DNA of 9,940 nucleotides. It comes from an uncultured Prevotella sp. (GTDB taxonomy: Bacteria > Bacteroidota > Bacteroidia > Bacteroidales > Bacteroidaceae). Each line of letters opens with the position of its first letter. The stretch's first letter is position 1. The position numbers and the translations under genes are program-made. The DNA is taken from positions 1 to 9,940 of the forward strand of contig USJD01000129.1 in NCBI GenBank assembly GCA_900554835.1, in the 5' to 3' direction. Below are positions 1-7,062 of this stretch, in pieces. Below the pieces are notes generated by a model, which was not told the DNA's origin, did not search any database, and worked only from the letters and a program-made list of their open reading frames with translations.

Positions 1-15
1 GAAAAGAAAGGATAA
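1..15 (+). CDS. 3' end of an upstream gene, probably rnfG (partial)
   Basis: The first five codons read E-K-K-G-stop, ending 6 bp before the rnfE start. In Rnf operons the gene before rnfE is normally rnfG, which encodes a flavoprotein subunit. The AAAGGA at 7-12 would also serve as a Shine-Dalgarno sequence for rnfE. A second reading is possible: another frame ends at a TGA at 23-25 that overlaps the rnfE ATG by four bases. So little sequence is visible that neither the identity nor the frame is certain. Confidence 0.35.
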   Translation, partial: EKKG

Positions 16-21
16 GCCGAT

Positions 22-606
22 ATGAGTAATGTTAAGATTTTGATGAACGGACTCATCAAGGAGAATCCAACCTTCGTGTTGCTTCTCGGTATGTGTCCTA
101 CTTTGGCTACAACAACCAGCGCCATCAATGGTCTCTCTATGGGATTGGCTACTATGGCAGTGCTGATTTGTACCAACTTTGTAATTTCTTGTATCAAGAA
201 GATTACTCCGGATATGGTACGTATCCCTGTGTTTATCGTAGTGATTGCAGCTTTCGTTACAATCCTTCAGATGGTAATGAGTGCTTATGCTCCAGATAGT
301 ATTAATCAGGCTTTGGGTATCTATATTCCGCTGATTGTAGTAAACTGTATCATTTTGGGCCGTGCAGAGAGTTTTGCAGCAAAGAACTCTCCTCTGTCCA
401 GCTTGGTAGATGGAGTAGGTTGTGGTTTGGGTTTCACCCTCGCCTTGACCCTTCTCGGTTGTGCCCGTGAGATTTTAGGAGCAGGCAGTATCTTTGGCAT
501 CGCCTTGTTGCCTGAGACCACCAACATTCTGGTATTCATCCTGCCTCCTGGTGCATTCCTTACATTGGGATACATTATAGCAATATTTAATAAGGTTAAG
601 AAATAG
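22..606 (+). CDS. rnfE: Electron transport complex subunit RnfE (RsxE)
   Basis: Integral membrane subunit of the Rnf complex, which couples electron flow between reduced ferredoxin and NAD+ to Na+ or H+ pumping across the inner membrane. The 194 residues contain about six hydrophobic segments. Family landmarks are the N-terminal LKENP-like start (here LIKENPTFV, 11-19), the GMCPTLA motif with Cys25, and the VNCIILGRAE motif with Cys109. In solved Rnf structures the matching cysteines of RnfA and RnfE bind a membrane-buried [2Fe-2S] cluster. A PPGAFLTLG segment (175-183) near the C-terminus is also typical of RnfE. The ATG at 22 has an AAAGGA nine bases upstream. The gene is followed after 5 bp by rnfA, so the two are co-transcribed at the 3' end of the operon. 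Length is normal for the family. The coupling ion cannot be told from this sequence. Confidence 0.96.
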   Translation: MSNVKILMNGLIKENPTFVLLLGMCPTLATTTSAINGLSMGLATMAVLICTNFVISCIKKITPDMVRIPVFIVVIAAFVTILQMVMSAYAPDSINQALGIYIPLIVVNCIILGRAESFAAKNSPLSSLVDGVGCGLGFTLALTLLGCAREILGAGSIFGIALLPETTNILVFILPPGAFLTLGYIIAIFNKVKK

Positions 607-611
607 AAATT

Positions 612-1214
612 ATGGAATATTTATTGATATTTATCTCTGCGATATTCGTTAACAATATCGTCTTATCGCAGTTCCTCGGTATCTGTCCTTTCTTGGGTGT
701 ATCGAAGAAGATTGATACTGCCATCGGTATGGGTGGTGCCATCGCCTTTGTCTTGACCTTGGCAACCATTATTACCTGGTGTGTTCAGAAATATGTGCTT
801 GATCCTTTTGGTTTGCAATATCTCCAGACCTTGGCTTTTATCCTTGTGATTGCAGCTTTGGTACAGATGGTTGAGATTATTCTTAAGAAAGTTTCCCCTG
901 CACTTTATCAGGCTCTTGGAATTTTCCTTCCATTGATTACTACCAACTGTGCAGTGCTTGGTGTAGCCATCTTGGTTATCCAGAAAGATTTCAATCTTTT
1001 GGAGAGTGTTGTTTATGCATTCTCTACAGCTTTGGGTTTTGCTCTGGCTCTGATTGTCTTTGCTGGTATCCGTGAGCAGCAGGCTTTGGTTCGTATTCCT
1101 AAGGGCATGCAGGGAATGGCCATTGTGCTTATCACCGCATCATTGCTCAGTTTGGCCTTTATGGGATTCTCTGGTGTAGATGGTGGTCTGAAGGCTTTAT
1201 TTGGTTTGGAATAG
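612..1214 (+). CDS. rnfA: Electron transport complex subunit RnfA (RsxA)
   Basis: The second small membrane subunit of the Rnf ferredoxin:NAD+ oxidoreductase, homologous to RnfE and inserted in the opposite orientation. The 200 residues form about six membrane segments. The opening residues (MEYLLIFISAIFVNNIVLSQ), the GICPFLGV motif with Cys25 and the TTNCAVLG motif with Cys113 are diagnostic; Cys25 and Cys113 correspond to the ligands of the buried [2Fe-2S] cluster shared with RnfE. A further Cys57 is not part of that pattern. The start lies 5 bp after the rnfE stop with only an A-rich stretch upstream, suggesting translational coupling. It is the last gene of the operon: a strong terminator stands about 127 bp downstream and no other gene lies between. 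The rnfEA order matches the usual rnfBCDGEA arrangement. Confidence 0.96.
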   Translation: MEYLLIFISAIFVNNIVLSQFLGICPFLGVSKKIDTAIGMGGAIAFVLTLATIITWCVQKYVLDPFGLQYLQTLAFILVIAALVQMVEIILKKVSPALYQALGIFLPLITTNCAVLGVAILVIQKDFNLLESVVYAFSTALGFALALIVFAGIREQQALVRIPKGMQGMAIVLITASLLSLAFMGFSGVDGGLKALFGLE

Positions 1215-1340
1215 TATTCTGAATGATTTCAATAAGAAACGCTTTTTAGATGTTCATACAAACCTATGGATATATTTTTCGAATATTAGGAGTATTTAGA
1301 TTTTTGATTTAAATACGATTGTTATAATTGGTATAGTTTG

Positions 1341-1381
1341 AAGGAGAATATTTGGATATTTCAAATGTTCTCCTTTTTTTT
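1341..1381 (+). terminator. Intrinsic terminator of the rnf operon
   Basis: A 14-bp stem with one G-T wobble (arms 1341-1354 and 1362-1375) closes a 7-nt loop (GATATTT). Its core is AAGGAGAA pairing with TTCTCCTT, and it runs into eight consecutive T residues (1374-1381). This is a classical rho-independent terminator for transcription coming from rnfA. Confidence 0.9.
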
Positions 1382-1803
1382 GAGAAAGAGATTCCTCATC
1401 AGTATGGTTTTGAATATTCTTTCTATTTCAGATTCCTTACTTATTCGCAATTATTTTATCCCTTAATAGGTATATTTATATTCGTCCCTTTAATAGATAT
1501 ATTTATATTCATCCTTTTTATATAGACTTATATTATGGGGATTTATTTTGCTGCATAGAATTTAATTTCCAGGCAGAAGGATAAATATATAAGTAGGGGG
1601 TTATTTATAACTTTTTGTTATACAAATAAATTCCTATTAATCATAATGTTGCTTACAACTTAATAGTGGAATATTGTAGGAGAGAGATTTGTTTATGTTT
1701 TTCCTTTGTTTTTTCGAATTCTTTTGTATTTCTTCCTTCATATTTCGATTCTTTTTAAATCTATAATTTGTAGTTTTCTTATTGAATTTTCTTACTTATT
1801 TTC
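1382..1803. other. AT-rich intergenic stretch without a recognisable gene
   Basis: About 420 bp of very AT-rich DNA between the rnf terminator and the promoter of the next gene. Forward start codons here open frames of only about 20 codons or fewer, and I see no tRNA-like or other folded RNA I recognise. The only visible structure is the tandem repeat at 1459-1511. An unrecognised small RNA cannot be excluded. Confidence 0.5.
1459..1511. repeat. Two tandem copies of a 26/27-bp AT-rich repeat
   Basis: Copy one (1459-1484) and copy two (1485-1511) share the frame TCCCTT(T)AATAG-TATATTTATATTC and differ by one single-base indel and two substitutions. A third, badly degraded unit may begin with TCCTTTTTATATAGA at 1512. 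There are no spacers, so it is not a CRISPR array. The function is unknown; replication slippage in AT-rich DNA or a repeated protein-binding site are both possible. Confidence 0.7.
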
Positions 1804-1834
1804 TTTGGTGTTTCTTAGAAATTGTGTATTTTTG
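1804..1834 (+). promoter_or_regulatory. Bacteroidetes-type promoter for the dehydrogenase gene
   Basis: TTTG at 1804-1807 and TATTTTTG at 1827-1834 are separated by exactly 19 nt. This is a perfect match to the primary-sigma consensus of Bacteroidetes (TTTG-N19-TAnnTTTG). Transcription should start near 1841, giving a leader of about 35 nt before the gene at 1877. Confidence 0.85.
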
Positions 1835-1876
1835 CAATGGATTATATGAACAATCAACATTAATTTGAAGAATATG

Positions 1877-2833
1877 ATGAATATTGTAATTTTAGATGGT
1901 TATGCTTCTAATCCCGGCGACTTGAATTGGGATCTTTTGGAGCAATTGGGAAATGTTACGGTTTATCCTCGTACAACAGACGAAGAAAAAATCGAGCGTG
2001 CTAAAGATGCTGATATTATATTAATAAATAAGGTGCAGATAGATTCTGAAACTTTGGATCAGCTTCCAAAACTGAAATATATTGGAATTCAGGCTACTGG
2101 CTATAATGTGGTTGATATTGAGGCTGCCAAGCGTCATGGTGTAGTCGTAACCAATATTCCTGCATATAGTACAGACAGCGTTGCACAGATGACATTTGCG
2201 CTTATTTTGGCAATAACAAACAGAGTTGAACATTATACGATTGAAAATCGCAATGAGCGCTGGGCTTACAATAAGGATTTCTGTTATTGGGATACACCGC
2301 TTATGGAATTGTCCGGTAAATGCCTGGGAATTATGGGACTTGGCAATATCGGTATGAAAGTGGCTACTATAGCCCGTGATTTCGGAATGGACGTTTATGC
2401 CTGCACAAGCAAGAATGCCTGTGATTTGCCTGATTGGATAACCAAAGTGAGCAAGGACGGACTTCTGGCTGTATCTGATATCTTGTCACTGCATTGTCCG
2501 TTGACTGCTGATACTTACCATTTCATCAATACAGATAGTCTGAAAAAGATGAAGCCTTCCTGTATTCTGATTAATACGGGACGCGGTCCGCTGGTTGATG
2601 AAGAAGCTGTGGCTTCTGCTTTGCATCATGGCAAGCTTGGAGCTTATGGCGCAGATGTGATGACACAGGAACCGCCAGCTAAGGAGAATCCACTCTTCAA
2701 AGAGCCGAATGCCTTTATTACTCCTCATATCGCCTGGGCCACTTTAGAGGCAAGAACTCGATTGAATAAGCAAGTGGCTGCTAATGTTAAAGCCTTTATT
2801 GAGGGGCATCCTATCAATGTGGTGAACCCATAA
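1877..2833 (+). CDS. D-2-hydroxyacid dehydrogenase (glycerate/hydroxypyruvate reductase type)
   Basis: Cytoplasmic NAD(P)-dependent oxidoreductase interconverting a 2-oxoacid and a D-2-hydroxyacid. The overall wording resembles glycerate dehydrogenase/hydroxypyruvate reductase, but the substrate is inferred. With the start at 1877 it has 318 residues, the usual size. The catalytic domain halves flank a Rossmann fold with GLGNIG at 154-159. The catalytic triad is visible as Arg236 (NTGRGPLVDE), Glu265 (TQEPP) and His284 (TPHIAW). There is no C-terminal ACT domain, so it is not a long-form SerA. The second beta strand of the Rossmann fold ends in ACTSK, without the Asp that marks strict NAD enzymes. 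The start is ambiguous: TTG at 1865, ATG at 1874 and ATG at 1877 are all in frame. I chose 1877 because MNIVILDGY begins directly at the first beta strand and GAAG lies six bases upstream. It is monocistronic, with its own promoter and a terminator downstream. Confidence 0.9.
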   Translation: MNIVILDGYASNPGDLNWDLLEQLGNVTVYPRTTDEEKIERAKDADIILINKVQIDSETLDQLPKLKYIGIQATGYNVVDIEAAKRHGVVVTNIPAYSTDSVAQMTFALILAITNRVEHYTIENRNERWAYNKDFCYWDTPLMELSGKCLGIMGLGNIGMKVATIARDFGMDVYACTSKNACDLPDWITKVSKDGLLAVSDILSLHCPLTADTYHFINTDSLKKMKPSCILINTGRGPLVDEEAVASALHHGKLGAYGADVMTQEPPAKENPLFKEPNAFITPHIAWATLEARTRLNKQVAANVKAFIEGHPINVVNP

Positions 2834-3018
2834 TTTGTGAAAGTTTACCTATTATAATATGGATAAAAAATCATGCTGATTTATAAATTATGATAAATAG
2901 ACGAAATCGTTATTGTCTAAAGAAAACTGTAATCATGACTAAAATGACAGAATCTTTTGGATATTTCAAAATTCAATCTGGACAAGTGTAATGATGATAT
3001 TTTTAGGTTAATTTGATA
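2834..3018. other. Convergent intergenic spacer, no convincing gene
   Basis: AT-rich spacer between the dehydrogenase stop and the terminator hairpins. The only frame of any length is a 33-codon ATG frame at 2890-2991 (+), which begins M-I-N-R-R-N-R. It has no ribosome binding site or promoter that I can see and is probably chance. Confidence 0.5.
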
Positions 3019-3072
3019 AAAGAAAAGACTTCAATAAAAACAAAATGATGTTTCTATTGAAGTCTTTTCTTT
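3019..3072. terminator. Bidirectional intrinsic terminator between convergent genes
   Basis: An 18-bp perfect stem (3019-3036 with 3055-3072) continues after one A/C mismatch with 5 more pairs (3038-3042 with 3049-3053) and closes a 6-nt loop. Each 3' arm ends in TCTTTTCTTT, so either strand gives a hairpin with a U-rich tail. It lies between the dehydrogenase (+) and the TPR gene (-) and can stop both transcripts. Confidence 0.8.
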
Positions 3073-3080
3073 ATTCTTTC

Positions 3081-3117
3081 ATCCTACGATTATATTATGA
3101 TTTTATAATCGTAGGAT
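3081..3117 (-). repeat. Second inverted repeat downstream of the TPR gene
   Basis: A perfect 14-bp stem (ATCCTACGATTATA at 3081-3094 with its complement at 3104-3117) has a 9-nt loop. It starts 14 bp past the TPR stop codon. The sequence following it on the minus strand is A-rich rather than T-rich, so it is a poor intrinsic terminator by itself. It may stabilise the mRNA 3' end ahead of the terminator at 3019-3072. Confidence 0.65.
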
Positions 3118-3130
3118 TTATAGATTTTAA

Positions 3131-4342
3131 TTAGTTCTGGCTATCAGCCTCAGCCTGCTTAGTCTTAGGATCATTAGGACCATAGAGTCCGTAATAAGCC
3201 TGGTAGCGGTTGTACCCCCAGTTGTACTGCTTCTTCTCTGGATCGAGCTCCTTAGCCTTGTCGAGGTACTTGATAGACTCCTGATAAACTACCTTACGTC
3301 CGTTAGGATCCTGAAGATTAGAAGCCTTAACGTTCAAGCATGCACCGAGATAAACCATGATAGTACCATTTTCTGGCTGAATCTCCAATGCTTTCTTCAG
3401 ATACTTGATAGCATTGTCTGCATCATTCTTCTGGATATACATCATACCCTTGTTGGCAAGAGCTACGAAGTTGTTAGGGTTCTTTGCGATAGCATTGTCC
3501 AAAAGATCAGTCTGCTCCTTCTCCATCTTTAATGAAGAATACATAGAGTTCAAACCATCGAGTATAACCTCATTGGTCTCGTCCTGCGCAAAGATATCCT
3601 TAAGCTTGTTAACATAAGCAAGAGAATCCTCGTGAGTCTTCAAACCATCCTTCATCACATAGAGTTTGAGGTTGAGGGCATCCTTTGCCTCCTTCTCGCT
3701 CTTCATGGCGATGTCGCAATACTTCTCGCAACGGGCAGGATCCTTAGCCTGGTATGCATAACGGGCTGCAAAGAGAGCAACCTGACCAATATACTCCTTC
3801 TCGCTATCCTTCTGCTTCTGGTCAACAGAAGCGAAGAGAGGCTCATTGTCTGTATCAAGGAATGCACCCCAATACTTCAATACGTCAGCCTCCTTGTTGT
3901 TCTGAGCTGCAGTCTGACCAGCATTAACGAGCTGAACACGAGCACTCCATACACGATTAGCGTTGTTGTTAAACTTAGGAGCAATCTTACCCTTAGCGTT
4001 AGGAAGCTGATCGTACTTGTAGCACTCAATAGCATTGATCAATGCATTGTAAGCGCCCTCAGACATAGCTGCCTCGTCAACTGGATCGTTCTTCTTTGTG
4101 ATCTGGTTCATCTGGATGATAGACTGCTGGTCGTTAAACTGCTTCATAGAGAGTTCTACGAGGTAGTTGTAGGCTTTAGCTTTTTCAGCATCATTAGCCA
4201 TAGAACCGAGGTTTTGCTCTACCAAAGCCTTAGCATCAGCATAAGTCTTTGCTTTGAGTACTGCTTTGAGTGCATCGCTGTCTCCAGCGAAAGCTGATGT
4301 GGCACCTAGTACCATCATAGCTGCAATCATTAACTTTTTCAT
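3131..4342 (-). CDS. Secreted tetratricopeptide-repeat protein downstream of gyrA
   Basis: A 403-residue protein of unknown specific function, probably periplasmic. The N-terminus is a clear Sec signal peptide: MKK, a hydrophobic core, and a likely signal-peptidase-I site after AFA at residue 19. No lipobox cysteine is present. Alpha-helical repeats fill the rest. The best TPR pair is at about 290-325 (NPNNFVALANKGMMYIQKND followed by ADNAIKYLKKALEIQPEN), a third unit follows, and weaker helices lie in 185-285. The tail (about 370-403) is rich in Tyr, Asn, Asp and Lys. TPR domains bind proteins, so a scaffold or assembly role in the envelope is plausible but unproven. The ATG follows an A-rich AAGAAAA. 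It begins 54 bp after gyrA with no promoter motif visible between, so it is most likely the second gene of a gyrA transcript. Two hairpins end the unit. Confidence 0.85.
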   Translation of the reverse strand: MKKLMIAAMMVLGATSAFAGDSDALKAVLKAKTYADAKALVEQNLGSMANDAEKAKAYNYLVELSMKQFNDQQSIIQMNQITKKNDPVDEAAMSEGAYNALINAIECYKYDQLPNAKGKIAPKFNNNANRVWSARVQLVNAGQTAAQNNKEADVLKYWGAFLDTDNEPLFASVDQKQKDSEKEYIGQVALFAARYAYQAKDPARCEKYCDIAMKSEKEAKDALNLKLYVMKDGLKTHEDSLAYVNKLKDIFAQDETNEVILDGLNSMYSSLKMEKEQTDLLDNAIAKNPNNFVALANKGMMYIQKNDADNAIKYLKKALEIQPENGTIMVYLGACLNVKASNLQDPNGRKVVYQESIKYLDKAKELDPEKKQYNWGYNRYQAYYGLYGPNDPKTKQAEADSQN

Positions 4343-4396
4343 TTTTCTTAATGAGTTTAAAAGTTGTTATTATTTATTCTTTACACGTCTTTTCGT

Positions 4397-7033
4397 TTAT
4401 TCGAAATCCACGTTTCCGGTGTCTGCATTCTCAGACTCTGTAGCTTCGTTATCGAGATGAGCCTCAGCCTCGGCTGCTTCTTCTGCAGTCATTGCACCTA
4501 CGTTGTCATTCTCGATTTCCTCGCTCTTCTTTGCCCAAGCAGAACGACTCTCCTCCTCTACTGATGCTTCGAGTTCAGAACTCATCACCTTGCATACGCT
4601 GGCGATGACGTCATTCTTTTTAGTCAGATTGATGAGGCGGACACCTTGAGTAGCACGACCCATTACACGGCAGTCTGCCACAGCAAGTCGGATTACGATA
4701 CCGCTCTGGTTGATAATCATCAGATCGTTATCGTCTGTTACGTTCTTGATAGCTACCAGTCTGCCTGTCTTTTCTGTGATATTGAGCGTCTTCACACCCT
4801 TACCGCCACGGTTGGTTACGCGATAGTCGATAACATCGGAACGTTTGCCGTAGCCCTGCTCACTCACTACCATCACGGTCTCATGCTCTGGATCGTTGAC
4901 TACAATCATACCAATCAAAGCATCGTCACCCTCATCGAGGCGCATACCGCGAACACCTGTAGAAGTACGTCCCATGGTACGAATCTGGTTTTCATCGAAA
5001 CGAACTGCACGGCCATTACGGTTGGCAAGAATCAGCTCGTTGTGACCATTGGTCAAACGAACATCTACAACCTCGTCTCCCTCTACGATATTGATAGCGA
5101 TCACACCGTTGGCACGAGGACGAGAGTATGCTTCCAGACAAGTCTTCTTGACTGTACCATTCTTGGTAGCAAATACCACATAATGGTTGTTGATGAACTC
5201 TGCATCATTCAAACCTCTTAAGCGGAGGAATGCGTTCACCTGGTCATCGCTCTCAATATTGAGCAGGTTCTGGATGGCGCGTCCCTTAGAATTGCGGTCA
5301 CCCTCTGGAATCTCATAACACTTGAGCCAGTAGCAGCGTCCCTTCTTGGTGAAGAACAACATGGTCTGGTGCATGGTAGCAGGATAGATGAACTCAGTAA
5401 AGTCCTTATCACGTGTGCGGGCACCCTTGGCACCTACTCCACCTCTTGCCTGTTCACGGAACTCAGATAATGGCGTGCGCTTGATGTAACCGAGATGACT
5501 GACTGTGATTACCACAGGGTCATTTGGATAGAAATCTTCTGGGTTGAACTCATGGTCGTCTGGCTTGATCATGGTACGGCGTGCATCGCCATACTTGTCC
5601 TTTACCTCGTTGAGTTCGTCCTTCATTACCTTCTTGCAAAGCTCAGGATCATTCAAAATCTGATTCAAATAATCGATGGTCTTCATCAATTCGTTGAATT
5701 CATTATGCAACTGCTCCAGACGGAGTCCTGTCAACTGAGACAGGCGCATATCAACAATAGCCTTACTCTGAATCTCGTCCAGTTCGAAGCGCTTCTCCAG
5801 ATTACGTTGTGCATCAGAAGGAGTCTTGCTTGCTCGGATGATATGAACTACTTCGTCGATATTGTCGCATGCGATGATAAGGCCTTCCAGAATGTGAGCA
5901 CGCTCCTGTGCTTTCTTCAGTTCGTACTGTGTGCGGCGGATAGTCACGTCATGACGGTGCTCCACAAAGTACTTGACACATTCCTTGAGAGTAAGCAGAC
6001 GAGGACGTCCCTTGACGAGGGCAATACAGTTGACAGAGAATGAACTCTGGAGGGCTGTCAGTTTGAACAACTTGTTCAAGAGAACGTTGGCATTAGCATC
6101 GCGCTTTACATCTACAACGATACGCATACCCTGGCGTCCTGATTCATCATTTACATTGGCGATGCCATCTACCCTACCTTCCTTGGCAAGATCGGCAATA
6201 GCCATGACAAGTTGCTCCTTGTTTACTCCGTATGGAATTTCTGTGATGACGATTTTGTCATGAGCATCTCCGCTTTCGATTTCAGCTGTAGCTCTCACAA
6301 CAATTCGTCCACGTCCAGTTTCGTATGCATCCTTTACTCCCTGGATGCCATAGATAGTAGCACCTGTAGGGAAATCTGGAGCAGGAATGTATTTCATGAG
6401 TCCTTCTGTGTCGATGTCAGGATTGTCTATGTAGGCACAGCATCCGTCTATTACCTCGCTCAGGTTATGGGTTGGCATATTTGTCGCCATACCTACTGCA
6501 ATACCATTACCACCATTAACCAGAAGGTTAGGAATCTTTGTAGGCATCACTGATGGCTCCTGAAGGGTGTCATCGAAGTTGTTCATCATATCTACGGTTT
6601 CCTTGTCCAGGTCATCCATAATGTGTTCACCCATCTTAGAGAGGCGGCACTCTGTATAACGCATGGCAGCAGGTGAGTCGCCGTCAACAGAACCGAAGTT
6701 ACCCTGTCCGTCTATCAAGGTGTATCGCATATTCCATTCCTGTCCCATACGAACAAGGGCACCATATACAGAAGAGTCTCCGTGTGGGTGATACTTACCG
6801 AGTACCTCACCTACTACACGCGCACATTTCTTATATGGTTTGTCACTGGTGTTTCCAATACCCAACATACCGTAGAGAATACGACGATGTACAGGTTTGA
6901 AACCATCGCGTACATCAGGAAGCGCACGAGCCACAATCACCGACATAGAATAGTCGATATAGGATGACTTCATTTCTTCCTCGATGTTAATCTTCATGAT
7001 TCTATCATGATCAAGAGTCTGATTTTCGTCCAT
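4397..7033 (-). CDS. gyrA: DNA gyrase subunit A
   Basis: The DNA-cleaving subunit of type II topoisomerase gyrase, which works with GyrB to introduce negative supercoils using ATP. The 878 residues are complete. The winged-helix/tower region starts at about 20-50 (SYIDYSMSVIVARALPDVRDG), and the catalytic tyrosine is Tyr126 in AAMRYTE. The quinolone-determining loop HPHGDSSVYG has Ser87 aligning with E. coli Ser83 and Gly91 aligning with Asp87. The coiled-coil gate lies around 365-480. The C-terminal beta-pinwheel begins near 505 and carries a GyrA-box-like QARGGVG at 528-534, with a second NRGGKG at 741-746. This supports GyrA over ParC. The last 55 residues are an acidic Glu/Ala/Asp-rich tail. 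The ATG at 7033 gives an N-terminus slightly longer than E. coli's, shifting numbering by four. It leads a probable two-gene unit with the TPR gene. Confidence 0.97.
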   Translation of the reverse strand: MDENQTLDHDRIMKINIEEEMKSSYIDYSMSVIVARALPDVRDGFKPVHRRILYGMLGIGNTSDKPYKKCARVVGEVLGKYHPHGDSSVYGALVRMGQEWNMRYTLIDGQGNFGSVDGDSPAAMRYTECRLSKMGEHIMDDLDKETVDMMNNFDDTLQEPSVMPTKIPNLLVNGGNGIAVGMATNMPTHNLSEVIDGCCAYIDNPDIDTEGLMKYIPAPDFPTGATIYGIQGVKDAYETGRGRIVVRATAEIESGDAHDKIVITEIPYGVNKEQLVMAIADLAKEGRVDGIANVNDESGRQGMRIVVDVKRDANANVLLNKLFKLTALQSSFSVNCIALVKGRPRLLTLKECVKYFVEHRHDVTIRRTQYELKKAQERAHILEGLIIACDNIDEVVHIIRASKTPSDAQRNLEKRFELDEIQSKAIVDMRLSQLTGLRLEQLHNEFNELMKTIDYLNQILNDPELCKKVMKDELNEVKDKYGDARRTMIKPDDHEFNPEDFYPNDPVVITVSHLGYIKRTPLSEFREQARGGVGAKGARTRDKDFTEFIYPATMHQTMLFFTKKGRCYWLKCYEIPEGDRNSKGRAIQNLLNIESDDQVNAFLRLRGLNDAEFINNHYVVFATKNGTVKKTCLEAYSRPRANGVIAINIVEGDEVVDVRLTNGHNELILANRNGRAVRFDENQIRTMGRTSTGVRGMRLDEGDDALIGMIVVNDPEHETVMVVSEQGYGKRSDVIDYRVTNRGGKGVKTLNITEKTGRLVAIKNVTDDNDLMIINQSGIVIRLAVADCRVMGRATQGVRLINLTKKNDVIASVCKVMSSELEASVEEESRSAWAKKSEEIENDNVGAMTAEEAAEAEAHLDNEATESENADTGNVDFE

Positions 7034-7062
7034 TTTTTATATTGATTATTTGAATTATTATC

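Noticed and set aside
93..575. Short frames overlapping rnfE on both strands
   Set aside because: rnfE occupies this DNA with clear membrane segments and conserved cysteine motifs.
1259..1266. TAGGTTTG promoter-like box on the minus strand just after rnfA
   Set aside because: No -33 partner is present and it would transcribe antisense into rnfA; a single 8-mer match in AT-rich DNA is expected by chance.
1459..1530. CRISPR array
   Set aside because: The units are directly adjacent with no unique spacers, only two are well preserved, and no cas genes are near.
2890..2991. 33-codon plus-strand ORF in the convergent gap
   Set aside because: No promoter, no ribosome site and no recognisable sequence; the length is compatible with chance.
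3632..4297. 221-codon plus-strand frame opposite the TPR gene
   Set aside because: It lies wholly antisense to a gene with a signal peptide and TPR motifs. Its Leu/Ile/Val/Ser-rich product is the usual mirror of codon bias on the other strand.
4646..6553. Several long plus-strand frames opposite gyrA (4646-5221, 5495-6043, 6212-6553)
   Set aside because: All are antisense to a fully conserved gyrA reading frame and have no family resemblance or start signals.
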